A stretch of 64,000 nt of DNA. Origin: Alphaproteobacteria bacterium. Its GTDB lineage: Bacteria > Myxococcota_A > UBA796 > GCA-2862545. The notes beneath the pieces were generated by a model, which was not told where the DNA came from, did no database searches, and saw nothing but the letters and a program-made list of their open reading frames with translations. The DNA lies in assembly GCA_020632885.1 (NCBI GenBank), contig JACKEQ010000026.1:1-64000 (forward strand). Direction: 5' to 3'. Both the position numbers and the translations under genes were made by a program. Position 1 is the stretch's first letter. Each line of letters starts with the position of its first letter. Shown here piece by piece: positions 49,199 through 58,080 of this stretch.

Positions 49199-50580
49199 CG
49201 CGCGCCGTGACCCGCCTTGGGCAGGGCCTTCTCCAGGTCCCAGTCGGGGTCCTGCTCGGACGTGTGGCACGAGGTGCACACCGCCTCGATGACGCACACC
49301 GGGCAGTCGTCACCGAGCTTCTCGATGTTCTCGGTGCCGCCCTTCGCCTCCACGTGCGCCTGCCCGGGCCCATGGCAGGCCTCGCAGCCGACCGCCTCCG
49401 CCACCCGGAACCCGGAGAGCTCGGTGGGCGTGGGCCCGCCGCGGGTCGGTGTGGCGTGGCACCGCACGCAGTCCACCTGGCCCTCCTTCTGGGCGTCGCG
49501 CAGGGTCTGCATGGCGTGGTGGTGCGGGGAGCCGGCCCACTGGGCGTACTCCGCCTCGTGGCAGCTCTTGCAGGCCTCGGCCCCCACGGTCGGCTCGGTG
49601 GGGAAGGCGACCAGCGAGCGGTCCGCCTGCCCTTCCACCACGGCCATCCGGCGTGCCCGGAAGGTCTCGTCGTCCATCGCGTTGGCGGCGTAGTGGTCGA
49701 TGAGGGGCACGGCCCGCTCGAGGGAGAAGCGGATGCTGTGCTTGGCGTCGTGGCAGGTGGCGCAGGCGTCCTTCGGCTCGTCGCGCACGCCGTCGTGGGG
49801 CCCCGAGGGCCCGTGGCACGCCTCGCAGCCCACGCCGGTGAGGTCGGGACGGTCGGTGCTCCAGCCGCCCGGCTTCCCGGCACCGGTGACGTGGCAGGAC
49901 ACGCACTCGGGGTCGGTGTCCTTCCCGCGCGTGGTGAGCGTGCGCCAGGCCACGGAGTGGTGCGTGAGGGCCCAGCCCTCGGACTCCTGCTGGTGACAGC
50001 CCACGCAGCTGCCGTTGCCGAGGTAGCCCCCGAAGACGCTCCAGGGGTCCTTGGCCGCCCGGATCCGCACGTAGATGTCGTAGCCGGGCTGGTAGGGGTA
50101 CCAGACGTCCACGATGCGCTGCTTGCCCTTCTCGCCGGGCTCCACGAGCAGGGCGGAGGGGGTGGAGCGCGCGCCGATGGCCGACCCGATCTCGCCCTTC
50201 TCGTCGATCTCGACGGGGAAGTCGAGCCCGTACTCCGCACGGAAGGCCTGCACGTCCGCGGGCAGCGAGCTCCCCGTGGCCACGCCGATCACCTCGACCC
50301 CCGCGGGCTTCAGCGCCCGTGCGAGGTCGCCGACCTCCTTGCCGACCTTCATGCAATGCGGACAGGTGGGCGAGAAGTAGAACAGCAGCGTGCGGCCCGT
50401 GATCTGCTTCGCGAAGGCCTTGGGCAGCTCGAGCTCCGGCAGACCCTCGCGGTCCGGCCCCGCCAGGATGCGCGCAGCACCTGCGGCCTTCTGGCCGGGC
50501 GACCATCCCCGCGGGTCGGCCGGCTCCGCGAAGGCGACGGTCGCGGCGAGCAGGAAGAGGGTGGGCCAGCGGAAGGTCAC
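49195..50580 (-). CDS. Multihaem cytochrome c with N-terminal thioredoxin-like domain
   Basis: A 461-residue exported protein. Signal peptide of about 18 residues ending AFA. Residues about 45-165 are a thioredoxin/TlpA-like domain with the CPHC redox motif (FYFSPTCPHCMKVGKEV, then GVEVIGVATGSSLP, STPSALLV). The remainder has eight CxxCH haem sites: CVGCH, CVSCH, CEACH, CATCH, CKSCH, CVRCH, CEACH and CTSCH. The spacing recalls cytochrome c554-like and octahaem families of nitrogen and sulfur metabolism. Fusion of a thiol-redox domain to such a cytochrome is unusual and suggests electron transfer between thiols and haems in the periplasm. The GTG at 50580 has GGAG in front. It heads a three-gene operon with the membrane protein. 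Confidence 0.9.
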   Translation of the reverse strand: MTFRWPTLFLLAATVAFAEPADPRGWSPGQKAAGAARILAGPDREGLPELELPKAFAKQITGRTLLFYFSPTCPHCMKVGKEVGDLARALKPAGVEVIGVATGSSLPADVQAFRAEYGLDFPVEIDEKGEIGSAIGARSTPSALLVEPGEKGKQRIVDVWYPYQPGYDIYVRIRAAKDPWSVFGGYLGNGSCVGCHQQESEGWALTHHSVAWRTLTTRGKDTDPECVSCHVTGAGKPGGWSTDRPDLTGVGCEACHGPSGPHDGVRDEPKDACATCHDAKHSIRFSLERAVPLIDHYAANAMDDETFRARRMAVVEGQADRSLVAFPTEPTVGAEACKSCHEAEYAQWAGSPHHHAMQTLRDAQKEGQVDCVRCHATPTRGGPTPTELSGFRVAEAVGCEACHGPGQAHVEAKGGTENIEKLGDDCPVCVIEAVCTSCHTSEQDPDWDLEKALPKAGHGAR

Positions 50581-50705
50581 GGGAGCTCCAGGTGGGAACA
50601 CGAAGTCGTAGCGCGCTCCGGCCGTGATCGGCCACGTCGTGTCTCCAACCCGTCCCGCACCGTTTACATCCGTCGAGCCCGACGCACCTGTGCGAGGAGG
50701 CCGCC

Positions 50706-50958
50706 ATGTTCGTGCTCGCTGCTCTCTCTGCCATGGCCGGGCCCATCGAGGAGGTGGTGGTCTTCGCCGACCCGCTCCAGGCATCGGACGGAACCCGATG
50801 GTCCGTGGGGATCGAGACCCTCGCACTCGAGAAGCTTCTGGTTCCGCACGCGCTCCCGCGTCCGCCACCAGGCGTGCACGCTGGTCTGGGAGGACGGTAC
50901 CGTGCTCGACGTCCCCATCCTCCTCGTGCGCTCCCTGACGCCCGACGCGGAGCCGTAG
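50706..50958 (+). pseudogene. Small exported protein gene with one frameshift
   Basis: Reading begins MFVLAALSAMAGPIEEVVVF with a short signal peptide and continues to EKLLVPHAL. A sensible continuation (FWFRTRSRVRHQACTLVWED, then GTVLDVPILLVRSLTPDAEP and stop at 50958) is in the next frame. A single base change in length near 50830 would restore about 84 residues. Without it the frame would run on into the 3' end of the opposite gene. Either a recent pseudogene or a sequence error. Confidence 0.55.
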
Positions 50959-50962
50959 CCCC

Positions 50963-53584
50963 TCAGGGGAGCTTCAGGCGCGTCGCGCGGACGGACTCCA
51001 GCTGCCTGCGCAGCCCGCTCCTGCCGGGATCGGCCATCAGCGCGTCCCTCCAGCCCCGCCAGGCGCCGTCGGTGTCGCCCTGAGCCCAGGCGATCGACCC
51101 CTCGGCCTCCCAGCGGTCGCCGAGCACCGTGGAGACCCGCACGACCTCCGGCGCGTGGTGGTCGAGCCGCCGGGCCTCCTGGATCCACAGCGCGGCCTGC
51201 CGCGGCGGGTCGTCCAGCGCGGTGTTCGGCTCCATCGGCGGCTCGGCGCGCAGGGCCCAGCACGTCGCGAGGGCGGTCTCCAGGGCCCGGCGTGCGGGTC
51301 GCTGCCAGGGGTCGTCGCGACGCAGGTGCCGGCGGGCCCGGCCCCAGGCGGTGGAGGCGTCCTCGCAGCTCCCGGCCTCCGCGGCCGTCAGGGCCTCGGC
51401 GAGCGCGGTGTCGGCGCGCTCGCGGGCCGCCTCGGGAGACACCACGTGCACGGCGGCCTCCCAGTGCACCTCGCCTTCGAGCAGCACGGGCGGGGTGCTG
51501 GGCTCGGCCGCTGCGATCACGCCCGTCGGCGTGACGATGGCCAGACCGAGGGTGTAGTCGCCATGGGGCAGGTCGGCGGGCAGCGCGATGCTGTGCCGCC
51601 CCTGGTACACCCGGCGGAGGCGCCAGTCCTTCACGGGGATCCAGTCGTAGGCCGGCGGGAGGTCCGCCACCACGCGGCGCCCCTCGGGCCCGGAGATCAC
51701 GAGGAGCGCCCGAACCTCCGGGCTCGCGTAGGTGATGCCCAGCCCGATGTCGACGAAGAGCTCGCCGCCCGGTGCCACCTCGGCCGCCGGGGTGCGCAGC
51801 CAGCGCAGGACCACGCCGTCGAACCGCGCGGTGCGCTCGTCTGCGCCGTCCTCCACGACGTCGTCGCGGGTGGTGAAGAGGTCCTGACGCACCGAGGTGC
51901 CCACGTGCCAGACGCGGGGGCTGTGGGCGTACCCGGGCACGGGGGTCCAGCCCGAGTGGAACCACGGGCGGTTGACCACCTTCGACTTCCGCTCCCACCC
52001 GCCGTGGATGTGGATGAAGTCGGGCCGGGCCTCGCGACCCACGTACTGGTCGATGAACGCGGTCTCGTGGTGGTGGTGGCCGATGGGCACGTCGACGAGG
52101 CCGGCGATGTCGTAGAGCTCGAACCCCGACCAGAACATGTTCCCGCCCATGTCGATCTCCATGTGCGTGACGCGGTCGAGGTGCAGGCGGTCCGCGATGC
52201 CCTGGTGGTAGAGGGCCCGACGTCGCACGTTGAACGGCGCGGTGTCCGGGTGGGTCAGGGTGTCGATGGTGAGCCCCACACCCGCGATCAGCAGGGGGGC
52301 GAGGAGCAGCGTCAGCGACCTCTCGACGGGCCGGAGCCATCCCGGTGTGCGCGCGGCGCGGGCGAGCAGGGGGGCCACCTGGCCGGCCCCCTCGGCGGCG
52401 AGCACCGCGAGCGGCACGCTGGAGAACGAGAACCAGCGGAAGCCCCGCATCCAGTCACCGCCCGAGAGCACCGAGAACGCGAGGGTGCAGAGCGCCAGGA
52501 AGGCGGCCGTGCGCCGCTCGTCGGCCCTGTCGCGGCCCGTGCCCGCGAGCACCACGGCGAGGGCGCCCAGCGCGTACACCGGGATGCGGAGGTACATCAT
52601 CTCCTTCGGCTCGTCGGGGATCGGCAGGAGCAGCCGGGGCCAGGAGAGGCCCGGCAGGGTCACCACCAGACCCGCGAGCAACACGAAGGTCCCGAGCCGT
52701 GCGCGGCGGCCGGTGAGGCCCGTCTGGCCGTACACGAAGAGCGGCAGCAGGAAAACGTGGGTGGACGACAGCGACCACTGGCGCAGGTACGACCAGGTGC
52801 GGTGCTTCCACTGGAGCGGGAAGGCCCGGTCGGACGGGTCCTTCGCGTAGTACGTGTTGGGCAGCGGCCACCCGAAGGCCCACTCGCACCACAGCAGCCA
52901 CCCGGCGACGGGGGCCGCCACACCGAGCACGAACCCGAGGGCCCAGCGAACCCCGCCCTGCAGGAAGGCCCGGGGGCCCAGCAGCACCGCGATCGTGGCG
53001 ACGTACACGGGCGCTTCGGGGCGGGTGAGCGCGAGCAGGGCGAGCGGCACGGCGGACCACGGCGCCGCCGGTCGATCCCCCTCGTGCAGCAGGCGCAGCA
53101 CCCCCGCCGTGAGGAAGAGGCCGAAGAACCCGTTCTCGAGCCCCGAGGCCGTCCACACCACGAACGGCCCGGAGAAGGCCAGCAGCAGCGGCGCCATGGC
53201 CGGCCAGAGCGAGGCATCGGGGGTGGACGTGAGCCGGCGGGCCCAGAGCCACGCCAGGGGCAGGGTGAGCAGCCCGCTCCCCACGCCGGCCAGCTTGCTC
53301 ATCGCGAACACCGGCAGGCCGAGGAGGGTGGTGAGCGTGAGGAACAGGGTCCAGGTGGGGTTGCTGAAGCCCTGCACCCACGTGCCGCCGGGGTTGGCCA
53401 CGAAGCCCTCGCCGATGGCGGCGTTGCGGGCGTAGGCGAAGGTGATGGCGGCGTCCTCGATCTGCCAGGTGGAGATGAAGGTCGCGTGCACGAGGAACAG
53501 GGCGCACGCCACGGCCACGACGTGCACCTGCCGCCGGCGGAGCTCGGGCATCGCGACGAAGGTGTCGAGCAGGCCCCGGATCAT
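50963..53584 (-). CDS. GT-C fold glycosyltransferase-like membrane protein (paralogue 1)
   Basis: An 873-residue protein. About ten to twelve N-terminal membrane helices precede a large soluble part. After the first helix comes IEDAAITFAYARNAAIGEGF, then GTWVQGFSNPTWTLFL; the acidic ED in the first loop is the catalytic-type motif of GT-C enzymes that use polyprenyl-phosphate sugars (like ArnT, AftB, PMT). The C-terminal soluble half (NVRRRALYHQGIADRLHLDR, GLGITYASPEVRALLVIS) is exported, with helical repeats at the end. It is 30% or so alike in its opening motifs to the next gene. It should transfer a sugar to an envelope glycan or protein. It is coupled to paralogue 2 by ATGA. Confidence 0.8.
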   Translation of the reverse strand: MIRGLLDTFVAMPELRRRQVHVVAVACALFLVHATFISTWQIEDAAITFAYARNAAIGEGFVANPGGTWVQGFSNPTWTLFLTLTTLLGLPVFAMSKLAGVGSGLLTLPLAWLWARRLTSTPDASLWPAMAPLLLAFSGPFVVWTASGLENGFFGLFLTAGVLRLLHEGDRPAAPWSAVPLALLALTRPEAPVYVATIAVLLGPRAFLQGGVRWALGFVLGVAAPVAGWLLWCEWAFGWPLPNTYYAKDPSDRAFPLQWKHRTWSYLRQWSLSSTHVFLLPLFVYGQTGLTGRRARLGTFVLLAGLVVTLPGLSWPRLLLPIPDEPKEMMYLRIPVYALGALAVVLAGTGRDRADERRTAAFLALCTLAFSVLSGGDWMRGFRWFSFSSVPLAVLAAEGAGQVAPLLARAARTPGWLRPVERSLTLLLAPLLIAGVGLTIDTLTHPDTAPFNVRRRALYHQGIADRLHLDRVTHMEIDMGGNMFWSGFELYDIAGLVDVPIGHHHHETAFIDQYVGREARPDFIHIHGGWERKSKVVNRPWFHSGWTPVPGYAHSPRVWHVGTSVRQDLFTTRDDVVEDGADERTARFDGVVLRWLRTPAAEVAPGGELFVDIGLGITYASPEVRALLVISGPEGRRVVADLPPAYDWIPVKDWRLRRVYQGRHSIALPADLPHGDYTLGLAIVTPTGVIAAAEPSTPPVLLEGEVHWEAAVHVVSPEAARERADTALAEALTAAEAGSCEDASTAWGRARRHLRRDDPWQRPARRALETALATCWALRAEPPMEPNTALDDPPRQAALWIQEARRLDHHAPEVVRVSTVLGDRWEAEGSIAWAQGDTDGAWRGWRDALMADPGRSGLRRQLESVRATRLKLP

Positions 53585-56499
53585 GGGTCTTCGTCGGGTC
53601 CGGTGGGCTCCTCGCCCTCGTCCCGGTGGGCCGGATCCAGCCCGAGCATGCGGGCCCGCGCCTTCTCGGCCCAGCGCCGGTCCCAGGACCGCGTCGGCTC
53701 GGCCCGCACCGCGTCACGGTAGGCCGTGAACGCGGCCTCCCAGTCACCGGCCTCCCACGCGGCGAGCCCACGGTCCGAGAGGGCGGACGCGATGGGACCA
53801 CGGGCGGCGAGGAGGGCGGGCGCGTCGTGCTGCCAGTCCGCCGCGCTCTCCAGGGCCGCGACGGCTTCGGAGGGGTCGGGGGTCCGCGAGGCCATCCCCG
53901 CCCAGCAGATGGCCATGTTCGCCGCCACGGTCTCCTGGACCTCGGCGAGGTACGGCCCGTCGTGGGGCCGGTGCCAGCGGGAGAGGTCCCAGAGGCGCTC
54001 GGCACCCGCGCAGTCGCCGTGGCGGGCGGCCTCCAGGGCCTCGAGACGGTCGGCGCGGGCGAGCTTGGAGAGGGTGGGGATGTCCACCACCTCGAGGCCC
54101 GCCCGGAACACGACCTCACCCTGCAGGAACACGGGAGGGTCGGGGAAGCGGGCACCTGACGGGGGGCGCTCGTCCACGGGGAGGATGAGGGTGTGGTCGG
54201 CGCGCACCATGGCGAACCCGAGGTCGTAGGTGCCGGGCTCCAGGCCCTCCATCGACAGCGGGAAGCCCGCCACGAACACCTCGTCGGCCCGCCACTCCGT
54301 CACGTTGATCCAGTCGAACGCCAGGGGCACGGTCCAGACCTTCGCCAGCTGGCCCTTCCGGCTCGCGGTGACGAAGGCGAGCGGGAGGCCGCGTCCGCGC
54401 GGGATCCGGTCGGTGCGGACGGCGATCTGGAGCCAGCCCTCGCGTCCCGTGCCCGGCTCGGAGGGGAAGCGGAGGTCCTCCAGGGTCCAGCCCTGCTCGA
54501 AGGCCACGTGCCGGTCGCTCATGAGCGGGTGGTCGCTCTTCAGGAACAGATCGCGGCGGATGTAGTTGCCCGGGTGCAGCGTGCGCGCCCCGGCCGCGTA
54601 GCCCGGGATCTCGTAGTACTCCTGGTGCCAGCGCTCCATGGTCGGGATCCGCGAGCTGCTCGCCCAGCCGCCGTGGAGATGTACGTAGTCGGGGCGTACC
54701 TCGTCGAAGACGTAGGGCTCGAGGAACCGCTTGTCGAAGCGGTGCTGGGCGAGCGGGATGTCCACGAGCCCGGCGATGTCGTGCATCCGGAAGTCGTCCC
54801 GGCCCCACCAGAGATGGCCCCCCATGTCCACGTCGAGGTCGACGATCCGGTGCTGGATGTCGAGCACGTCCTTCACGGCACGGACGAACTCCACGCGCTC
54901 CTTGATCGCGAACGGGCCCGTCTCCGGGCGCCCGCGCTGGGCCTTGAGGTGCGCCATGTTCGGCGGGACCGTGAGGAGCAGGAACAGCGTGGCGAGCGAC
55001 CAGCCCGCCGCGGACCATGGGGCCCCCACCCGACGGGACACGAGCCCGAGCACCAGCGCCCCCACCATCGCGAGCACCACGGTGGCCAGGAGCGATTCGC
55101 GTCCCCACGCGTACGACCCGCCGCCCACGAAGGCCGCGACGACGGCCCCGAGCTGCACGAGCCCCCAGAACGCCTTGTCCACGAGACCGCCCGGCACGCG
55201 CCGCTCGACGGCCTCCACGCCGCGCTCCACGAGGTCCACGAGCGTCCCGACCCCCGTCGCGAACAGGACCGCCAGGGGCACCTGGAGCAGGCTCATCCAC
55301 CTCCAGGCCTTCATCCAGTCGCCCATCGAGTAGATGGCGAAGAACGCGACGGCGCAGGCCTGGAACCAGCACAGCACCCGGACCTGCCAGCCCCGCCCGG
55401 CGAAGGCGCCGAGCAGGGGGAAGACCAGGGCGAGGGTGGCGAGCACGTAGGACCGCCCGCTCTCCCAGCCCGCCGGGAAGTCCTCGGGCGTGATCCAGAG
55501 CTCGATCTCGAACGGCCCGATCACGAAGGGCTGCTTGAACAGGACCTCCGGGAAGACGAGCCGCAGCCCGAGCGCCACGACCAGCACGACGCCCACGCCG
55601 AACCGCCAGCCCCTGGAGCCCGTGAGGCCCAGCGCGTAGAGCGGGATCCACCAGGCGGTCCACACGGTGGAGGACCACTCGCGGAGGTACTTCCAGCCCC
55701 GCTTGTCCCAGTCCAGGAGCCGCGGGTGCTTGTTGGTCATCTTCCCGTAGTAGGTCTGCGGGAGCTCCCACGCGAAGTAGTCGAAGCGCACGGCGTGGTA
55801 GGCGACGAACGGGACGAAGAAGGCCGCCAGCCACTTCAGCGTGGGCGCGAGGCCCCGCTCGAGCGTGAACAGCATCGTGAGCGCGCCCGCCACGGCCGCG
55901 TAGAGGATGGCCTCGGGCCGCGTGAGGGCCAGCAGCATCCACACGAAGGCCGCCCAGGGGAACGAGCGGGTGCGGAGGTCGATCGCCGTGCGGAGCAGGG
56001 CCGCCGCGAGCAGGAAGCTGAACAGGGCGTTCTCGAGGCCGGCAGCCCCCCAGATGGCCTGGGTGGTGCTGGTGGCCAGGAAGCCCGCGGCCACGAGGGG
56101 CACGCCGGACCGGTCGCGGGGGGAGGCCTCGCGGGCGAGGAGCCAGGTGAGGGGCACGGTGGCGAACACCAGCAGCACCTGGAGGACCTTGCTGGACCGG
56201 AAGCTGTCGAAGCCGAGGAGCTCGCCGAGGGCGAGCAGGGCCACCCACGTCGGGTTCGAGTAGCCCTCGAGCCGCTCGCCGCCCGGCGTGGGCACCAGCC
56301 CCTCGCCCCACGCGAGGTTGCGCGCGTAGGCGAACGAGATCGCGGCGTCCTCGATGTACCAGCTCCAGAACCAGACCTGGTGCACCACGGCGCCGAGGGC
56401 GAAGAGGAGCAGCAGGACGGCCGTGAGCGCGCGGTACGGGCGCTCAGCGAGGTACAGCCCGGCGCGGAGCACCGGGGGGGCGAGTCTCTCCAGCATCAC
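53581..56499 (-). CDS. GT-C fold glycosyltransferase-like membrane protein (paralogue 2)
   Basis: A 972-residue homologue of the downstream gene. IEDAAISFAYARNLAWGEGL and ERLEGYSNPTWVALLALGEL match it, including the acidic pair in the first periplasmic loop. There are about a dozen helices through residue 520, then an exported region with VDIPLAQHRFDKRFLEPYVF and a C-terminal TPR-like stretch (AVAALESAADWQHDAPALLA). The start is a GTG at 56499 overlapping the VWA gene's stop (an ATG is one codon on). Two such enzymes in tandem suggest successive steps on one lipid-linked glycan, or heterodimerisation. Substrate unknown. Confidence 0.8.
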   Translation of the reverse strand: MMLERLAPPVLRAGLYLAERPYRALTAVLLLLFALGAVVHQVWFWSWYIEDAAISFAYARNLAWGEGLVPTPGGERLEGYSNPTWVALLALGELLGFDSFRSSKVLQVLLVFATVPLTWLLAREASPRDRSGVPLVAAGFLATSTTQAIWGAAGLENALFSFLLAAALLRTAIDLRTRSFPWAAFVWMLLALTRPEAILYAAVAGALTMLFTLERGLAPTLKWLAAFFVPFVAYHAVRFDYFAWELPQTYYGKMTNKHPRLLDWDKRGWKYLREWSSTVWTAWWIPLYALGLTGSRGWRFGVGVVLVVALGLRLVFPEVLFKQPFVIGPFEIELWITPEDFPAGWESGRSYVLATLALVFPLLGAFAGRGWQVRVLCWFQACAVAFFAIYSMGDWMKAWRWMSLLQVPLAVLFATGVGTLVDLVERGVEAVERRVPGGLVDKAFWGLVQLGAVVAAFVGGGSYAWGRESLLATVVLAMVGALVLGLVSRRVGAPWSAAGWSLATLFLLLTVPPNMAHLKAQRGRPETGPFAIKERVEFVRAVKDVLDIQHRIVDLDVDMGGHLWWGRDDFRMHDIAGLVDIPLAQHRFDKRFLEPYVFDEVRPDYVHLHGGWASSSRIPTMERWHQEYYEIPGYAAGARTLHPGNYIRRDLFLKSDHPLMSDRHVAFEQGWTLEDLRFPSEPGTGREGWLQIAVRTDRIPRGRGLPLAFVTASRKGQLAKVWTVPLAFDWINVTEWRADEVFVAGFPLSMEGLEPGTYDLGFAMVRADHTLILPVDERPPSGARFPDPPVFLQGEVVFRAGLEVVDIPTLSKLARADRLEALEAARHGDCAGAERLWDLSRWHRPHDGPYLAEVQETVAANMAICWAGMASRTPDPSEAVAALESAADWQHDAPALLAARGPIASALSDRGLAAWEAGDWEAAFTAYRDAVRAEPTRSWDRRWAEKARARMLGLDPAHRDEGEEPTGPDEDP

Positions 56500-58019
56500 T
56501 CACAGGTCGAGAGGACGGCGTAGTCCACCGTGACGGTCGTGCCCTCCCCGAGCGGGGGATCGAAGGAGATGGCGTTGGCCGCGGGGTCGTAGGTCCACCC
56601 GCTGGCCGCGGAGCCCGCGATCGTGACGTCGATGGTGCCCTCGGCGGCGGGCTGGGTGAGCTGGAGCTCGTCCACCGACGAGACCGTCGTGGCGCCGAGA
56701 TCGTCGATGTCGGCGGCCCAGTCGCCGCAGAGGTCGAGCACCACGCCGCCCGTGGCGTTGACGATCTCAGGGTAGCCGCCGCCGCCCAGGGAGCAGTTGC
56801 TCGCGTCGATCACGGCGCTGACGGTGAGGAGGTCGGGGTCGGTGAGGTAGCTCTGGTAGCTCGTCATGTAGGCGTCCCAGGTGAGCGCGCTACGGTTGGG
56901 CTCGTCGGAGACGACGATGACGTTGAGCTGGGCGCCGGGACGCACGAAGCCCGCGTTGCACTCGCCGGGCCCGGTCTTGGACAGCGCGAGGTCCGTGAGC
57001 TGCAGGAGCTTCTCGGAGAGGGTGGCGAGCCCACCGGGGTCGTCGCCCTCGACGACGGCCGCCGAGAACAGCGCCGCGAAGTTCGGCGTGGTGGGCGTGA
57101 GGATACCGGCGTTGAAGCAGCCGTTGTCGACGTTGGCCACCCCGATCTGCCAGTCGCCGGTGACCGCGCCGATCTGGCCGATGAACGTGGAGAAGTTGGC
57201 CGCCAGGAGCTGGCTGTTGTCGTCCATGGAGCAGGACTGGTCGACCGCGAACAGGATGTCGACGGGCGGGTTCACGGGGACGGTGAGCTGCTCGGACGCA
57301 TCGTCCGCGTAGTCGGTGCTGGCAGACTGGTCGGCGGTCTGGTCGCCGCGGGGGTCGTTGGACGCGACGATCAGCTCGCCCTCCCGGGTTCCCATGGCGG
57401 CCGCGGTGAACACGACGTCCACGGTCGTGGAGGCGCCGACGGGCAGCACCAGGGGCAGCACGTTGGTGTCGAGCAGCTCGAAGTCGCCCTGGGAGGCGTG
57501 CTCGATGTCGGTGATCTCGAGGGGCTCCTGCCCCGTGTTCTCGAGCGTGAGGGTGACGGACTCCGAGCACGGAACGTACACCGCGCCGAAGTCGTGGTCG
57601 TCCGGGGTGATCGTGAGCTGGGGCACGCTGCCGATGCCCGAGAGCTGCACGAAGGACGTGGGCTCGTCGCGATCGTCGCTCCACACCGTGATCACCGCGT
57701 CGTTGCTCGCCGCCGTGGGGGCGAACTCGACCTGGACCTCGGTCTCCTCGCCCTGCGCGACCTGGAAGCCGAGGTCTCCGAGGATCCGGTAGGACGGCAC
57801 GCCCTCCAGCGTGATGTCGCTCACGGTGACCACGGTGTCGCCGATGTTCCGCACGACGAAGGACTTCACCTCCGACTCGTCGGTGGTGAGCTGGCCCCAC
57901 TGCAGCGCCGGCGGGATCACCGCCACGCTGGGTACGCCCGGCTGCTCCGGCGGGACGCCGTTGTTCAGGCCGTTCTCGTTGCACCCGGTGAGCAGGAAGG
58001 CACCGACGAGCAGGGACAT
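56496..58019 (-). CDS. Lipoprotein with ASPM/HYDIN-like domains and VWA-like domain
   Basis: A 507-residue protein. Lipobox LLTGC at residues 9-13. Two immunoglobulin-like choice-of-anchor/ASPM-SPD-2-HYDIN domains follow (VKSFVVRNIGDTVVTVSDIT, LTLENTGQEPLEITDIEHAS). A VWA-like domain starts near residue 255 with DILFAVDQSCSMDDNSQLLA, a MIDAS-type DxSxS; NVIVVSDEPNRSALTWDAY is its later conserved part. This composite is common on myxobacterial surfaces and may bind other proteins or sugars. It heads an operon with two GT-C glycosyltransferase-like genes. Confidence 0.85.
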   Translation of the reverse strand: MSLLVGAFLLTGCNENGLNNGVPPEQPGVPSVAVIPPALQWGQLTTDESEVKSFVVRNIGDTVVTVSDITLEGVPSYRILGDLGFQVAQGEETEVQVEFAPTAASNDAVITVWSDDRDEPTSFVQLSGIGSVPQLTITPDDHDFGAVYVPCSESVTLTLENTGQEPLEITDIEHASQGDFELLDTNVLPLVLPVGASTTVDVVFTAAAMGTREGELIVASNDPRGDQTADQSASTDYADDASEQLTVPVNPPVDILFAVDQSCSMDDNSQLLAANFSTFIGQIGAVTGDWQIGVANVDNGCFNAGILTPTTPNFAALFSAAVVEGDDPGGLATLSEKLLQLTDLALSKTGPGECNAGFVRPGAQLNVIVVSDEPNRSALTWDAYMTSYQSYLTDPDLLTVSAVIDASNCSLGGGGYPEIVNATGGVVLDLCGDWAADIDDLGATTVSSVDELQLTQPAAEGTIDVTIAGSAASGWTYDPAANAISFDPPLGEGTTVTVDYAVLSTCE

Positions 58020-58080
58020 GCGGATCTCCGGAGGGGAGGGGCTGTGGCGAGACTACCGCAGCCCCCCGCCGTTCGCTGGG

